A DNA stretch of 37,449 nucleotides from positions 1 through 37,449 of the IMG/VR virus record IMGVR_UViG_3300020056_001745; one strand, written 5' to 3'. The notes beneath the pieces are model-generated. The model saw nothing but the letters and a program-made list of their open reading frames with translations. It was not told the origin of the DNA and ran no database searches. Origin of the DNA: a virus. The stretch's first letter is position 1. Each line of letters begins with the position of its first letter. A program made the position numbers and the translations under genes. Below are positions 6,918 to 14,652 of the stretch, in pieces.

Positions 6918-7509
6918 CTATTCCAAAATTTGCACTAATAGTGGATCTTAATTCATCAGCCTTGTGTGTTGATACATAATGATCTAAACTAGCAGGAAAG
7001 AAAATAATATCCCCTTCTTCTAGCGGCGGCGTAACTCTTCTTCCCATAAACGGTTTGTTTGTAAAGCATTGTGCAAGATGTACCGGAAAATGACTGTAAC
7101 TAGAATCATAAAAAGAAAAACTTGCACTGTTTGGTGGTAACTTTAACATATATGCACAGCTAATTACTAAATTTCCACCACTATGGGAATGTACTTCTTG
7201 GTATTGTCCTTTTGTATATCTATTTGCCCATGCTTGTCCGTACATTTTTTCACATGCTTCTTGTGACAATCCTATAGAATATGCATATTCGTCTACTAAA
7301 TTATAAACAGTTTTAAAAAACAAATGCCAAGGAAATAAACTATTTTTTTCATCATTTTGAATTGTTGTTCTACAGTCACAATCCCAAAATGTTGCTTGAT
7401 CAAAATTATCTTCAGACTCAATAAAAGGAGTAAATCCTTTTAAAATTTCTTCGTGATTAGGCATTTTTGTTTTATATACAGGTGTGCCAAAAATTACATT
7501 AAGACTCAT
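6886..7509 (-). CDS. 2OG-Fe(II) oxygenase family protein
   Basis: Likely iron- and 2-oxoglutarate-dependent dioxygenase that hydroxylates an unknown substrate. The 207-residue protein has the late-phage oxygenase pattern: a conserved start (LNVIFGTPVY), then YQEVHSHSGGNLV with candidate iron ligands H107 and H109, then EGDIIFFPASLDHYVSTH with H177, and shortly after an Arg (DELRSTISANFG) suited to bind 2-oxoglutarate. These features resemble the TIGR02466-type family common in marine myoviruses. AAAGG precedes the start. The first bases overlap the end of the carbamoyltransferase gene by 11, so it is the last gene of a coupled three-gene minus-strand arm. The substrate is unknown; sugar or protein hydroxylation are both possible. 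Confidence 0.8.
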   Translation of the reverse strand: MSLNVIFGTPVYKTKMPNHEEILKGFTPFIESEDNFDQATFWDCDCRTTIQNDEKNSLFPWHLFFKTVYNLVDEYAYSIGLSQEACEKMYGQAWANRYTKGQYQEVHSHSGGNLVISCAYMLKLPPNSASFSFYDSSYSHFPVHLAQCFTNKPFMGRRVTPPLEEGDIIFFPASLDHYVSTHKADELRSTISANFGIAIDEITNQQS

Positions 7510-9292
7510 TTTTTACCTTTACTAACTTTTTCTTTTCTGGCAAATACAAATATTCAATTTTACTTTTTGCTAGTGTATGGAATGCATCTTCTAAAGTTTC
7601 AACTAGAGGATCGCCGCCTAAATTAAAACTTGTATTAAAAATAATCGGACAACCTGTCTTTTCTTTAAAGGCTTTAATCAAATCATAGTAGTTTGCATTT
7701 TGTTCTCTGTTAACAGTTTGAATACGGCAAGTTCCGTCTACGTGAATAATAGCAGGAATCTTTTCTTCTACTCCGGGCTGACAATTAACAGCATACATCA
7801 TTGTAGGAGAGTTTTTCATACCTCGCAAGTCAAACCATTCATGCACATCTTCTTCTAGAATAGATCCTGCAAATGGGCGGAAATATTCTCTGTTTTTAAC
7901 ACGATTTACAAAATCTTTTCCGTCAGGATCTGTTGGATCATAAAGAATACTTCTATTACCTAATGCACGTGGGCCGTTTTCACTACGTCCTTGAAATATT
8001 GTAACAATATTTTTGTTTGTAATTAAGTCGATAACATCTTCATTAGTAGCATCTGTAACTTCGGCAGAGTATTTTTTTGCTAGTTGTTGGATATCACCTT
8101 CTGTAATTTTATAATCTGGTCCTAGATAAACAGTTTCAGCTTGAGAATCAATCGACATATCTTTAGTAAGACTTCTATGTAACCACAATGCTGCACCCAT
8201 TGCAGTGCCGCCGTCATTTGAAACCGGCTCTACATAAAGATTAATATCATTGTCTATCTCTTTTAAATAATGATAATTTGCAACACAATTCAACCCATAT
8301 CCACCGCTTATAACAACATTTTTAATTCCTGTAGATTCAACAGCATGTTTTATTAGTTGAGTTACCGCTGCTTGAGATTCTACTTGTACTGCATATGCCA
8401 TATCTCTTCTATTTTGGCATAGTGTTGCATCTTCTTCACCTTTGTCAATCAAATAACTATATAAATTTTCGTTTAGAATAGAACCGTTTGGATATCTCGG
8501 AACAAATAAACTTCTATTACTTACTGGAATAGGCAAATCAGTATATGGATCAAATACCGGAGGAATTAAATCATTAGGTTTACCATATGGAAATAATCCC
8601 ATAGTTTTTCCAGCTTCAATGGCATCCCAGCCACAGTATTCTGTTACACCCTCATAACACTTAACAATGCCTGCTCTATCAGATAACGAAGTTGAAAATT
8701 TACCTATTTCTTTACCAAAAATATCTTGATCAGGTGCTGTAAGTTCTGCTGTTGGCAGATAGTCTCTACAACCCATAGTTTTAAAAAGAGTTTGTATATT
8801 GTCTGGATATGTACATTTATATAATGTTTCAGTTTCCCACATATGTTTTATAGATCCGTCAACTTCTAAATCAAAACAAGTCCCAGCACCGTCAACAATA
8901 ACTGCTACTGCTTCTTCAAAGCCACTTCTATAAAATGCTAAACTGGCATGCATTTTATGATGTAGTTTAGATACATCGATTACTTGTGGATGCGGATCCC
9001 AAGGCGGAGAATACTCTATTAGACCTACTTTTCTAGCAAGACCTGTGTAAATATCCTCAGCAGTATAATCAACTCTACCAGCTGTTTCTGCAAGAGTTTG
9101 TGTATGCGATATTACCATGTAATCAAGTTTGTCTGTATACTCTAAAATTTTTAGAATTGACGCTAACGGTCCTCCATCGTACTTTTTACGAGTAAGTCTT
9201 TCTTCTTCAATAGAAAAAACTATTTCTCCATCTTTTAATAAGCATACTCCAGCATTGTGTCCTCTAGCAAGTCCTGCTATCCACATACTCAT
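7499..9292 (-). CDS. NodU/CmcH-family O-carbamoyltransferase
   Basis: Transfers a carbamoyl group from carbamoyl phosphate, through carbamoyl-AMP, to a hydroxyl, usually on a sugar. Full length at 597 aa. The N-terminal Kae1-like ATPase domain opens with GLARGHNAGVCLL and IEEERLTR, and carries HHKMHASLAFYRS near residue 110 followed by VIVDGAG. The C-terminal domain has the family signature GRSENGPRALGNRSIL near residue 435, then VKNREYFRPFAGS. The family includes NodU, CmcH and TobZ. O-carbamoylated heptose is known from the Pseudomonas LPS core. Starts at 9292 in an ATGA overlap with the GT9 gene; a second ATG two codons on is also possible. The neighbouring heptose genes make a heptose-containing acceptor an attractive inference. 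Confidence 0.92.
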   Translation of the reverse strand: MSMWIAGLARGHNAGVCLLKDGEIVFSIEEERLTRKKYDGGPLASILKILEYTDKLDYMVISHTQTLAETAGRVDYTAEDIYTGLARKVGLIEYSPPWDPHPQVIDVSKLHHKMHASLAFYRSGFEEAVAVIVDGAGTCFDLEVDGSIKHMWETETLYKCTYPDNIQTLFKTMGCRDYLPTAELTAPDQDIFGKEIGKFSTSLSDRAGIVKCYEGVTEYCGWDAIEAGKTMGLFPYGKPNDLIPPVFDPYTDLPIPVSNRSLFVPRYPNGSILNENLYSYLIDKGEEDATLCQNRRDMAYAVQVESQAAVTQLIKHAVESTGIKNVVISGGYGLNCVANYHYLKEIDNDINLYVEPVSNDGGTAMGAALWLHRSLTKDMSIDSQAETVYLGPDYKITEGDIQQLAKKYSAEVTDATNEDVIDLITNKNIVTIFQGRSENGPRALGNRSILYDPTDPDGKDFVNRVKNREYFRPFAGSILEEDVHEWFDLRGMKNSPTMMYAVNCQPGVEEKIPAIIHVDGTCRIQTVNREQNANYYDLIKAFKEKTGCPIIFNTSFNLGGDPLVETLEDAFHTLAKSKIEYLYLPEKKKLVKVKNES

Positions 9293-10269
9293 ACATTTTC
9301 TCCGAAATTTTCTTTTGGTTGTTTAGGTGCAGTCTTAATAGACTTACCTACAGTTTGTTTAATTGATTTTACGATATCATTAATATGTTCTTTGCTCATA
9401 TTCATTGCTTTATCGTTTAATCTATCTGGTTCTTCTTCAGTACTTACACGTATAGGACTATAAACTCTTCTACCGTCTCCTATATCAAACACTGTTATAT
9501 CTTTGTCATTTAGATAAGTTGTGTTGATAGGAAAAGTACTTCCTGTAATTACAGTTGCTTGTTTTCCTAAAGATTTTGCAATATGTTGTCCTACACTGTC
9601 ACAACCTAAGAAATGATCAGCTGCTTCTATTACACCTGCCCATATTCTAATATCCGGTATTTGAGGTTGTGCAAGCGGAGTGTTATCGCCGTCTTCATTA
9701 TAAAATGGTAAGGGAAGTTCACTCATAATAATAACACCATAATCTTGTTTCAGTTGATTAGCAATATCAAGCATATCTTCTGCTCTAAAACTTCTAGATG
9801 TTTGGTCTATTAAACTTTCTTCAACACCTCGGCCAAATGGTTGTATTACAATAACTTTATTAAATCCAGTAACATCTTTTACTTCTTGTACTACTGATTT
9901 TCCATTATGCTGTTCTGATTTATTAAGATATATGTTAGGTATAGGTACTTCTCTTATGCCTTGTTTATTAATTTCAATATCAAATGCTTGTGCAAGACTA
10001 CATTTTTGATTATAATATTCCCATATACGATATGGTTCTGGACTTACACAATTTCTATCTTTGATATATTGTTCAAATAATCCTTTATGCCATACATCGT
10101 ATGCACGTCTATGAAGTGTAGGATGTCCTTTATAAAAGTCAGTTCCGCCTTCGCAAACAATAATAAAATCGTCATTTGGATTTTCTTTTTCATATAGTTC
10201 AAGTGCTGGAATTGAGGTTATAACACGACCGGCACCGCCGTTAATAAAGAATGCTGTAGATCTAGTCAT
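9289..10269 (-). CDS. Glycosyltransferase family 9 (heptosyltransferase-like)
   Basis: Probable GT-B fold glycosyltransferase of the ADP-heptose:LPS heptosyltransferase family (GT9), 326 aa. The N-terminal FFINGGAGRVITSIPALE corresponds to the usual GxxGD(V/I) plus TxPxL opening, although the Asp is replaced here (GAGRV). The donor-binding half has VIVIQPFGRG and, near residue 220, the GT9 signature GCDSVGQHIAKSLGK followed by TGSTFP. In the family this last stretch reads ndsGxxHlAaalg...fGpt. GT9 members act either on the LPS core or, like the TibC/Aah autotransporter heptosyltransferases, on proteins. The gene lies directly downstream of a consensus late promoter (10296-10303), with AAGG as ribosome site. 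It is translationally coupled to the carbamoyltransferase. Confidence 0.78.
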   Translation of the reverse strand: MTRSTAFFINGGAGRVITSIPALELYEKENPNDDFIIVCEGGTDFYKGHPTLHRRAYDVWHKGLFEQYIKDRNCVSPEPYRIWEYYNQKCSLAQAFDIEINKQGIREVPIPNIYLNKSEQHNGKSVVQEVKDVTGFNKVIVIQPFGRGVEESLIDQTSRSFRAEDMLDIANQLKQDYGVIIMSELPLPFYNEDGDNTPLAQPQIPDIRIWAGVIEAADHFLGCDSVGQHIAKSLGKQATVITGSTFPINTTYLNDKDITVFDIGDGRRVYSPIRVSTEEEPDRLNDKAMNMSKEHINDIVKSIKQTVGKSIKTAPKQPKENFGENV

Positions 10270-10295
10270 TAAGATACCTTTTTGTAATTACAAAA

Positions 10296-10303
10296 TATTT
10301 ATA
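10296..10303 (-). promoter_or_regulatory. T4-type late promoter (TATAAATA) for the GT9-carbamoyltransferase-oxygenase arm
   Basis: A perfect T4 late consensus octamer on the minus strand in the only sizeable intergenic gap. By T4 spacing transcription starts near 10290, 21 nt before the GT9 start codon. A terminator sits immediately upstream, so the arm is a transcription unit of its own with late timing. Confidence 0.72.
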
Positions 10304-10342
10304 GTACACTTGATCCTATAATTACAAAAATGGTTTCATAAA

Positions 10343-10370
10343 AAAAGGCTGTACAAATATACAGCCTTTT
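10343..10370 (-). terminator. Rho-independent terminator of the structural operon
   Basis: A perfect 11-bp stem (AAAAGGCTGTA pairing with TACAGCCTTTT) around a 6-base loop. On the minus strand it is followed by an uninterrupted run of T (10346 to 10340). It lies 19 bases after the stop of the assembly-chaperone gene and upstream of the GT9 promoter. It therefore ends the long fibre-gene transcript and separates it from the sugar genes. Confidence 0.88.
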
Positions 10371-10388
10371 AAGTTTTATATGTAACAG

Positions 10389-11228
10389 TTATTCACCGTA
10401 TGGGTTATTAGAATCATAGCCTTCAACGCCATACTCTTCATTTAGTTCATCACACTCTGGCCAACAAGAATCAACAAAGATTAAATCAATTCCTGCATCT
10501 TGCATTACTTGCGGAAAGTCTCTAAGACGTTGCTTGTATGTTTCGATGCCTGCGGCTCTGTCTGCATCTACGCTTGAAAAAACCATTGCCGGTGCATCTG
10601 CTTCGGCAAGTCTTTGGTTTCTCTCAACTTTTATCATAGGCCATGTCTGAGGTAGTCCCATTACATCTACGTTTGAATTTTTATATAGGTCTAACGAATT
10701 AGTTTCAAAGTTCCATATAGATTTTTTATCATCGTATAACTCATCTGGATGAATTGGATATTCGTATGAAAAATGTCCATACCCTTCAATCGGAGTTGCA
10801 GGGATTGTTTTTTCACCAGGAGTTTCCTCCCAATCTTCTAAATCTTTATAATTATCATGATAATCTGATAAAACTTCAGCACCCAATGGATCTACAGTAG
10901 CATCGAGTTTAATAAGTTCTACTTCTTCTGGAATTTGACTAAAATCTTGTGTGATTTCTCTTGCTTCAAATTCTCTCCATACAGACTCAAATGATCCTAC
11001 AGGATTTGCTCCTTCCGTATCCTTCCAAGCATAAAAATAAAGATACTTAGGTCCTTTATATGTCATACTAATTGTTTCTGTTGTTTCACCGTCTAGATAA
11101 TTATCATTAGGACAATCATATGTATAATTTACCTCAACCCACTCAGTACCGTGTTCATCAGTATCTGTTATAGTACGATAATCAACTACTTCGCTTTCTA
11201 ATTCATCATTTAAATTGTCATCAGCCAT
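10389..11228 (-). CDS. Putative tail fibre assembly chaperone
   Basis: 279 residues, acidic, beginning MADDNLNDELESEVV. The segment at residues ~197-240 (KVERNQRLAEADAPAM, then ETYKQRLRDFPQ) has the recurrent pattern of phage tail fibre assembly/tail assembly chaperone proteins: RxxRLxxxD followed by YRQxLRDxP. In those proteins it is the C-terminal chaperone-like domain. The rest, including a Trp- and Tyr-rich middle with VEVNYTYDCPNDN and GHFSYEYPIHPDE, is not recognised. It is the last gene of the structural operon, just after the adhesin and S74 fibre genes, which is the usual place for a fibre chaperone. GGAG precedes the start. It could alternatively be a virion protein. Confidence 0.55.
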   Translation of the reverse strand: MADDNLNDELESEVVDYRTITDTDEHGTEWVEVNYTYDCPNDNYLDGETTETISMTYKGPKYLYFYAWKDTEGANPVGSFESVWREFEAREITQDFSQIPEEVELIKLDATVDPLGAEVLSDYHDNYKDLEDWEETPGEKTIPATPIEGYGHFSYEYPIHPDELYDDKKSIWNFETNSLDLYKNSNVDVMGLPQTWPMIKVERNQRLAEADAPAMVFSSVDADRAAGIETYKQRLRDFPQVMQDAGIDLIFVDSCWPECDELNEEYGVEGYDSNNPYGE

Positions 11229-11231
11229 TAA

Positions 11232-12095
11232 TTATCTCCAAGTAATTCTTACTAGTCCAGGATTTCCAGGTGTACCTCTACAGTTTCCTAAATCCTGTCC
11301 ACACGTTGCTTTAATTAGATTTGACCCTGCCTTGGCAATTTGTCTAAATCCTTTACAACAATTTGTACAACCGCAGTACTTAGTACCTGTCTGCATAGCA
11401 TATTCGTGTCTATTTTTAATACCCCATGATTCTGATGTAGCACTTGCTCGTGAACCACAGTTCATGTTTGATCTGTATCTGTTAAAATAAGATTCGTTAC
11501 CTAAGTCAACAAAATCCCATTTACAACCAATACATAGTCCTAAGTTACACATGCCTTCACTTCTGTTACCTTGGTTGATACAGAAGCATACACAATATAG
11601 ATTGTATCCGCCTCTTCCGCCCGGTACACATCCGCAACATATACCCGATCCGCTAAACCAACTACCACATCCTCTTGGTGCATCACAACAAGCCGTAAAA
11701 CACCCACAACCGTTATTGGTTGTACCATTGCCGCCTGCTCCTACACAGTAGTTGTAACTACATCCTGGTACAAACTGTCCATCAATTCTTCTAATAGTCT
11801 TCCGACCATAATATCCAGCATAAGCGCCACAACTTGCAATGTCGCAGAAACAGTTTCTACAACATTGGCCTGCTCCCGAGCCGCCGCCACTCCATACTTC
11901 AAATGTTATCTCTGATGCACACGTTGGTGCCGACCAACTTCCGCAACGTCCGCAGTGCGCTCGACATCCGTGCGGACCGTTACACACTGAGCATGTATTA
12001 AAACATTGAAACATGCCCCCAGAGGTAACACCTTGTGTTCTTTGGCACGTTCCGTCTGGAAATCTAATACCATCTGCGTATAAACAAGTTGCCAT
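11232..12095 (-). CDS. Cysteine- and glycine-rich adhesin-like fibre protein
   Basis: A 287-residue protein with 37 cysteines (about 13 percent), many as CC, CxC or CxxC, and abundant glycine. The N-terminal ADGIRFPDGTCQRTQG resembles the FPDGTxQxTA opening of marine phage fibre tips. ITFEVWSGGGSGAGQCC and VPGCSYNYCVGAGG follow, and the end (GNPGLVRITWR) resembles the last strand of glycine-rich tail adhesins. I recall comparable Gly/Cys-rich proteins among cyanophage structural proteins, but know of no assigned function. The position between the S74 fibre and the assembly chaperone suggests a fibre-tip receptor-binding protein, analogous in place to gp38 of T-even phages. No signal peptide or membrane segment is visible. 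AGGAGAGG precedes the start codon, which directly abuts the stop of the S74 fibre gene. Confidence 0.68.
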   Translation of the reverse strand: MATCLYADGIRFPDGTCQRTQGVTSGGMFQCFNTCSVCNGPHGCRAHCGRCGSWSAPTCASEITFEVWSGGGSGAGQCCRNCFCDIASCGAYAGYYGRKTIRRIDGQFVPGCSYNYCVGAGGNGTTNNGCGCFTACCDAPRGCGSWFSGSGICCGCVPGGRGGYNLYCVCFCINQGNRSEGMCNLGLCIGCKWDFVDLGNESYFNRYRSNMNCGSRASATSESWGIKNRHEYAMQTGTKYCGCTNCCKGFRQIAKAGSNLIKATCGQDLGNCRGTPGNPGLVRITWR

Positions 12096-14300
12096 TTATT
12101 CCTCTCCTTTTAAACTATTTATTTCTGCTTTTAGTTCTTTGATTGCTTCAACTAATAATGGTACAAGTCTTTCGTATTGCAATGTTATGTAGTCATTGCC
12201 TGAAATACTTTCACCTTCTTCTCCTCTATCAAATGGAGCATCGTGAATCACTTGAGGAAGAACTTTTTGAACCTCTTGCGCTATTAAACCTACTTCTTCG
12301 ACTTCAGCACTAAATCCAGCTTCAATGGCTGTTTCATTCCAGTTATATGTTATACCGTTTAGTGACATAACTTTATCTAATGCACTGTCAATGTTTTTAA
12401 TATTTGTTTTAAGTCTTGCATCTGAAGTATTTGAAATAATATTTTCAGTAGCAGTAATACGTCCTGCAACGTTTGGATCTGCTGTGTTAACACCAATACA
12501 ACGTACACTTGTAAGATTTTTGCTTGAGTCAAACAAATCATTGCCTGCCATTTTAATAGCACCAACGTTTACGTTAATACCTGTATCGTCTAAAATTTGG
12601 AACCAAATTTTATTTGAATCTTCTGGTTCTTTAAAGTCTAATCCTTCAGGTGTTGCAAGTATTTCACAGTCAACGCCTGAGTCACTTGAACCATTAAATG
12701 TAATACCTGGATTAGTAGTACCGTATAAGTTTATTTTACCGCCGTTATTATTAATAGTACCGTTAATAGTATGTGAGTCACTTGTTGCATTACCTAGTGT
12801 GCCGTTACCGTTATAACTAAAGTTACCACTTGCACTTAGACTTGTAAATGCACCTGAACTAGCACTACTTGCACCGATTGACATATTGTTAATTGTACCA
12901 CTACCCGGGTTAAGTGTTAGTGACCCTGCTGGTGATATAGTAACTGTACCTGTACCACTTGGTGACATAGTTACGTTAGCATTATTTGGTGAAAATGTAA
13001 CTGTTGAGTTAGCATCGAGTGTTGTAAACTGTCCAGTACTTCTTGATACGTTACCAATTGCGCCTACAAAGCCGCCTCCTGAATAAACACGTTTAGCAAT
13101 ACTTGCACCACCTTCACAACGTAACTGTCCTGTGTCACCTGTTGCATTTGTTGCTTCACCTGTGCCTGTAATATCTACTACACCACTTGCTGTTACACTT
13201 GTAAAAGTACCTGTATTGCTACTTACGTTACCAATTGGACCTTGGAAACTACCTGAATAAAGTGCTCCGCTTACACCTAATCCGCCTGTTATAACTACTG
13301 TACCTGTTGTAGTATTAGTTGATGCTGTATTTGCTGTAAATGTTGTTGCACCGCTTGATGTTAGTGTAGTAAATGCACCTGTATTAGCTGTACCGCTGCC
13401 AACTGGCCCATTGATTCCGCCTGCGTAGATTGATCCACCTACGCCTACACCACCTGTTACAACTACTGCACCGCTACCTGTTCCTGAGCTTGCTGTTGCA
13501 GAGCTAAGTGTTACATTACCACTTGCGTTAAGTGTTGTAAATCTACCAGTTCCTGGTGTTGTAGCACCAATATTCATGCCATCTATTGTACCTGCACTGT
13601 CAGAACTAATTGTTACTGTAGTACCTGATCCTATTACTACTGGACCATCTGGATCTATAGTAACTGCTGAACCTGCATCTGTTGGAGAAATTGTAACAGT
13701 TTGTCCTGACGTTGTAAATTCAATGTTACCTGGAAAACTTGTAGTTTCTCCTGCATCACCGATTGATACTGTACCCGTACTAGAACTTAAATTTAAGTTT
13801 CCTGCAGGACGAATAGTTGCTTGTCCGCCTGGCTGTATTGAGACGGAGGATTGCGGACTAATGTCAACTGTTCCTGTTCCTGTTGGTTTAATTTGTATGT
13901 TTTCATCTGCAGGATTAAGTTCTACTGGACCATCTGCATTTAGTACATCATTAAATGTAACTGGTAATTCAAATACTGTAGTACCTGCTAACGCACTTGT
14001 TAGAACGTAATTAGTACCGTCTGATGTTAAAGTATAAGTTGAGTTTGTTGGAATATCAATCTCAGTACCTAGTGTAACACCGTTACCAGTAATTTGTCCT
14101 GCTGCTGTACTAAGAGTAATCATATCAGCAGTAGCATTATAAAATGTTTGTTTGCTACCAGGGAAAAATACAGGACTTACCATTTCAACTGTATATCCCG
14201 GAGTTCCGGTTAAACTGATAATTCCACCTGTAAACGCATAGGTAAATTCTGTTGCTCCGGTTACTTCTAGCGTTTGTGGTGCTGTATTATAACGTGCCAT
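12096..14300 (-). CDS. Tail fibre with C-terminal S74 intramolecular chaperone
   Basis: 734-residue fibre. The middle is beta-rich repeats: a TISP/TVSI/NLNLSS-type stack at ~120-250. After it come several copies of a unit ending in GPIGNVSSNTGTFTSVTASG (also GPVGSGTANTGAFTTLTSSG and GAIGNVSRSTGQFTTLDANS). The last 109 residues are a Peptidase_S74 chaperone: TSDARLKTNI, then LNGITYNWNE, VGLIAQEVQKVLPQVI, and a YERLVPLLVEAIKELKAEI coiled-coil end. S626-D627 matches the conserved Ser-Asp where this family self-cleaves after helping the trimer fold, so the mature fibre would be about 626 aa. The N-terminus (MARYNTAPQTLEVTG) has no known attachment domain that I recognise. GGGGA precedes the start. 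Confidence 0.86.
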   Translation of the reverse strand: MARYNTAPQTLEVTGATEFTYAFTGGIISLTGTPGYTVEMVSPVFFPGSKQTFYNATADMITLSTAAGQITGNGVTLGTEIDIPTNSTYTLTSDGTNYVLTSALAGTTVFELPVTFNDVLNADGPVELNPADENIQIKPTGTGTVDISPQSSVSIQPGGQATIRPAGNLNLSSSTGTVSIGDAGETTSFPGNIEFTTSGQTVTISPTDAGSAVTIDPDGPVVIGSGTTVTISSDSAGTIDGMNIGATTPGTGRFTTLNASGNVTLSSATASSGTGSGAVVVTGGVGVGGSIYAGGINGPVGSGTANTGAFTTLTSSGATTFTANTASTNTTTGTVVITGGLGVSGALYSGSFQGPIGNVSSNTGTFTSVTASGVVDITGTGEATNATGDTGQLRCEGGASIAKRVYSGGGFVGAIGNVSRSTGQFTTLDANSTVTFSPNNANVTMSPSGTGTVTISPAGSLTLNPGSGTINNMSIGASSASSGAFTSLSASGNFSYNGNGTLGNATSDSHTINGTINNNGGKINLYGTTNPGITFNGSSDSGVDCEILATPEGLDFKEPEDSNKIWFQILDDTGINVNVGAIKMAGNDLFDSSKNLTSVRCIGVNTADPNVAGRITATENIISNTSDARLKTNIKNIDSALDKVMSLNGITYNWNETAIEAGFSAEVEEVGLIAQEVQKVLPQVIHDAPFDRGEEGESISGNDYITLQYERLVPLLVEAIKELKAEINSLKGEE

Positions 14301-14315
14301 TCTTTATTCCCCTAA

Positions 14316-14636
14316 TTACGTTGTAGATGTTTCAATGCCGTACACAGTAACTCCAACATTTGATGCATCTGTGTTTACTACTATATTTAGTCCACCTTGC
14401 ATAACTAAGCCTGTGCGTTCAAACACACCGTTTGGAATAATAATTGTATTCCATTCGATCCATTCTTCATCATTTGGCACGCCTGTAGTTGCCATTGCTA
14501 ATTTCATTGAAATAGCGTTTTGGTTTCTATTAGTAATTGAAACGTTTGCTACTGCATATGTACCGACCGGAACAGTATATACAGTGGTGTCTGTATTTAA
14601 TGTTAAGTCTTGTACTCCTAGTCTTCCTGTTGCCAT
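14316..14636 (-). CDS. Small structural protein (beta-sandwich-like), unknown
   Basis: 106 residues with alternating hydrophobic beta-strand character throughout (TVYTVPVGTYAVANVSITNR, then LNIVVNTDASNVGVTVYGIE). No signal peptide or membrane segment. Proteins of this size and pattern sit next to long fibre genes in marine T4-like phages, where they are only called structural. In strand order it resembles the 109-aa protein at 34177-34506, since both have a xAxVxVxxxxIxNxx strand followed by a final hydrophobic strand, so the two may be distant paralogues. It lies between the 3740-aa and S74 fibre genes in the same transcript, with GGAGAATT upstream of the start. I do not know its function; a fibre connector or collar is a guess. 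Confidence 0.6.
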   Translation of the reverse strand: MATGRLGVQDLTLNTDTTVYTVPVGTYAVANVSITNRNQNAISMKLAMATTGVPNDEEWIEWNTIIIPNGVFERTGLVMQGGLNIVVNTDASNVGVTVYGIETSTT

Positions 14637-14652
14637 TTTTAATTCTCCGTCC

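Noticed and set aside
11232-12095. Cys-rich protein as a metallothionein or toxin.
   Set aside because: It is far longer than those families, carries fibre-like N- and C-terminal motifs, and sits among fibre genes.
12377-12565. Minus-strand frames within the S74 fibre (12377-12565) and Cys-rich gene (11540-11728), and at 25551-25784 and 31046-31240.
   Set aside because: They overlap real genes on the same strand in another frame and have no protein-like motif or ribosome site.
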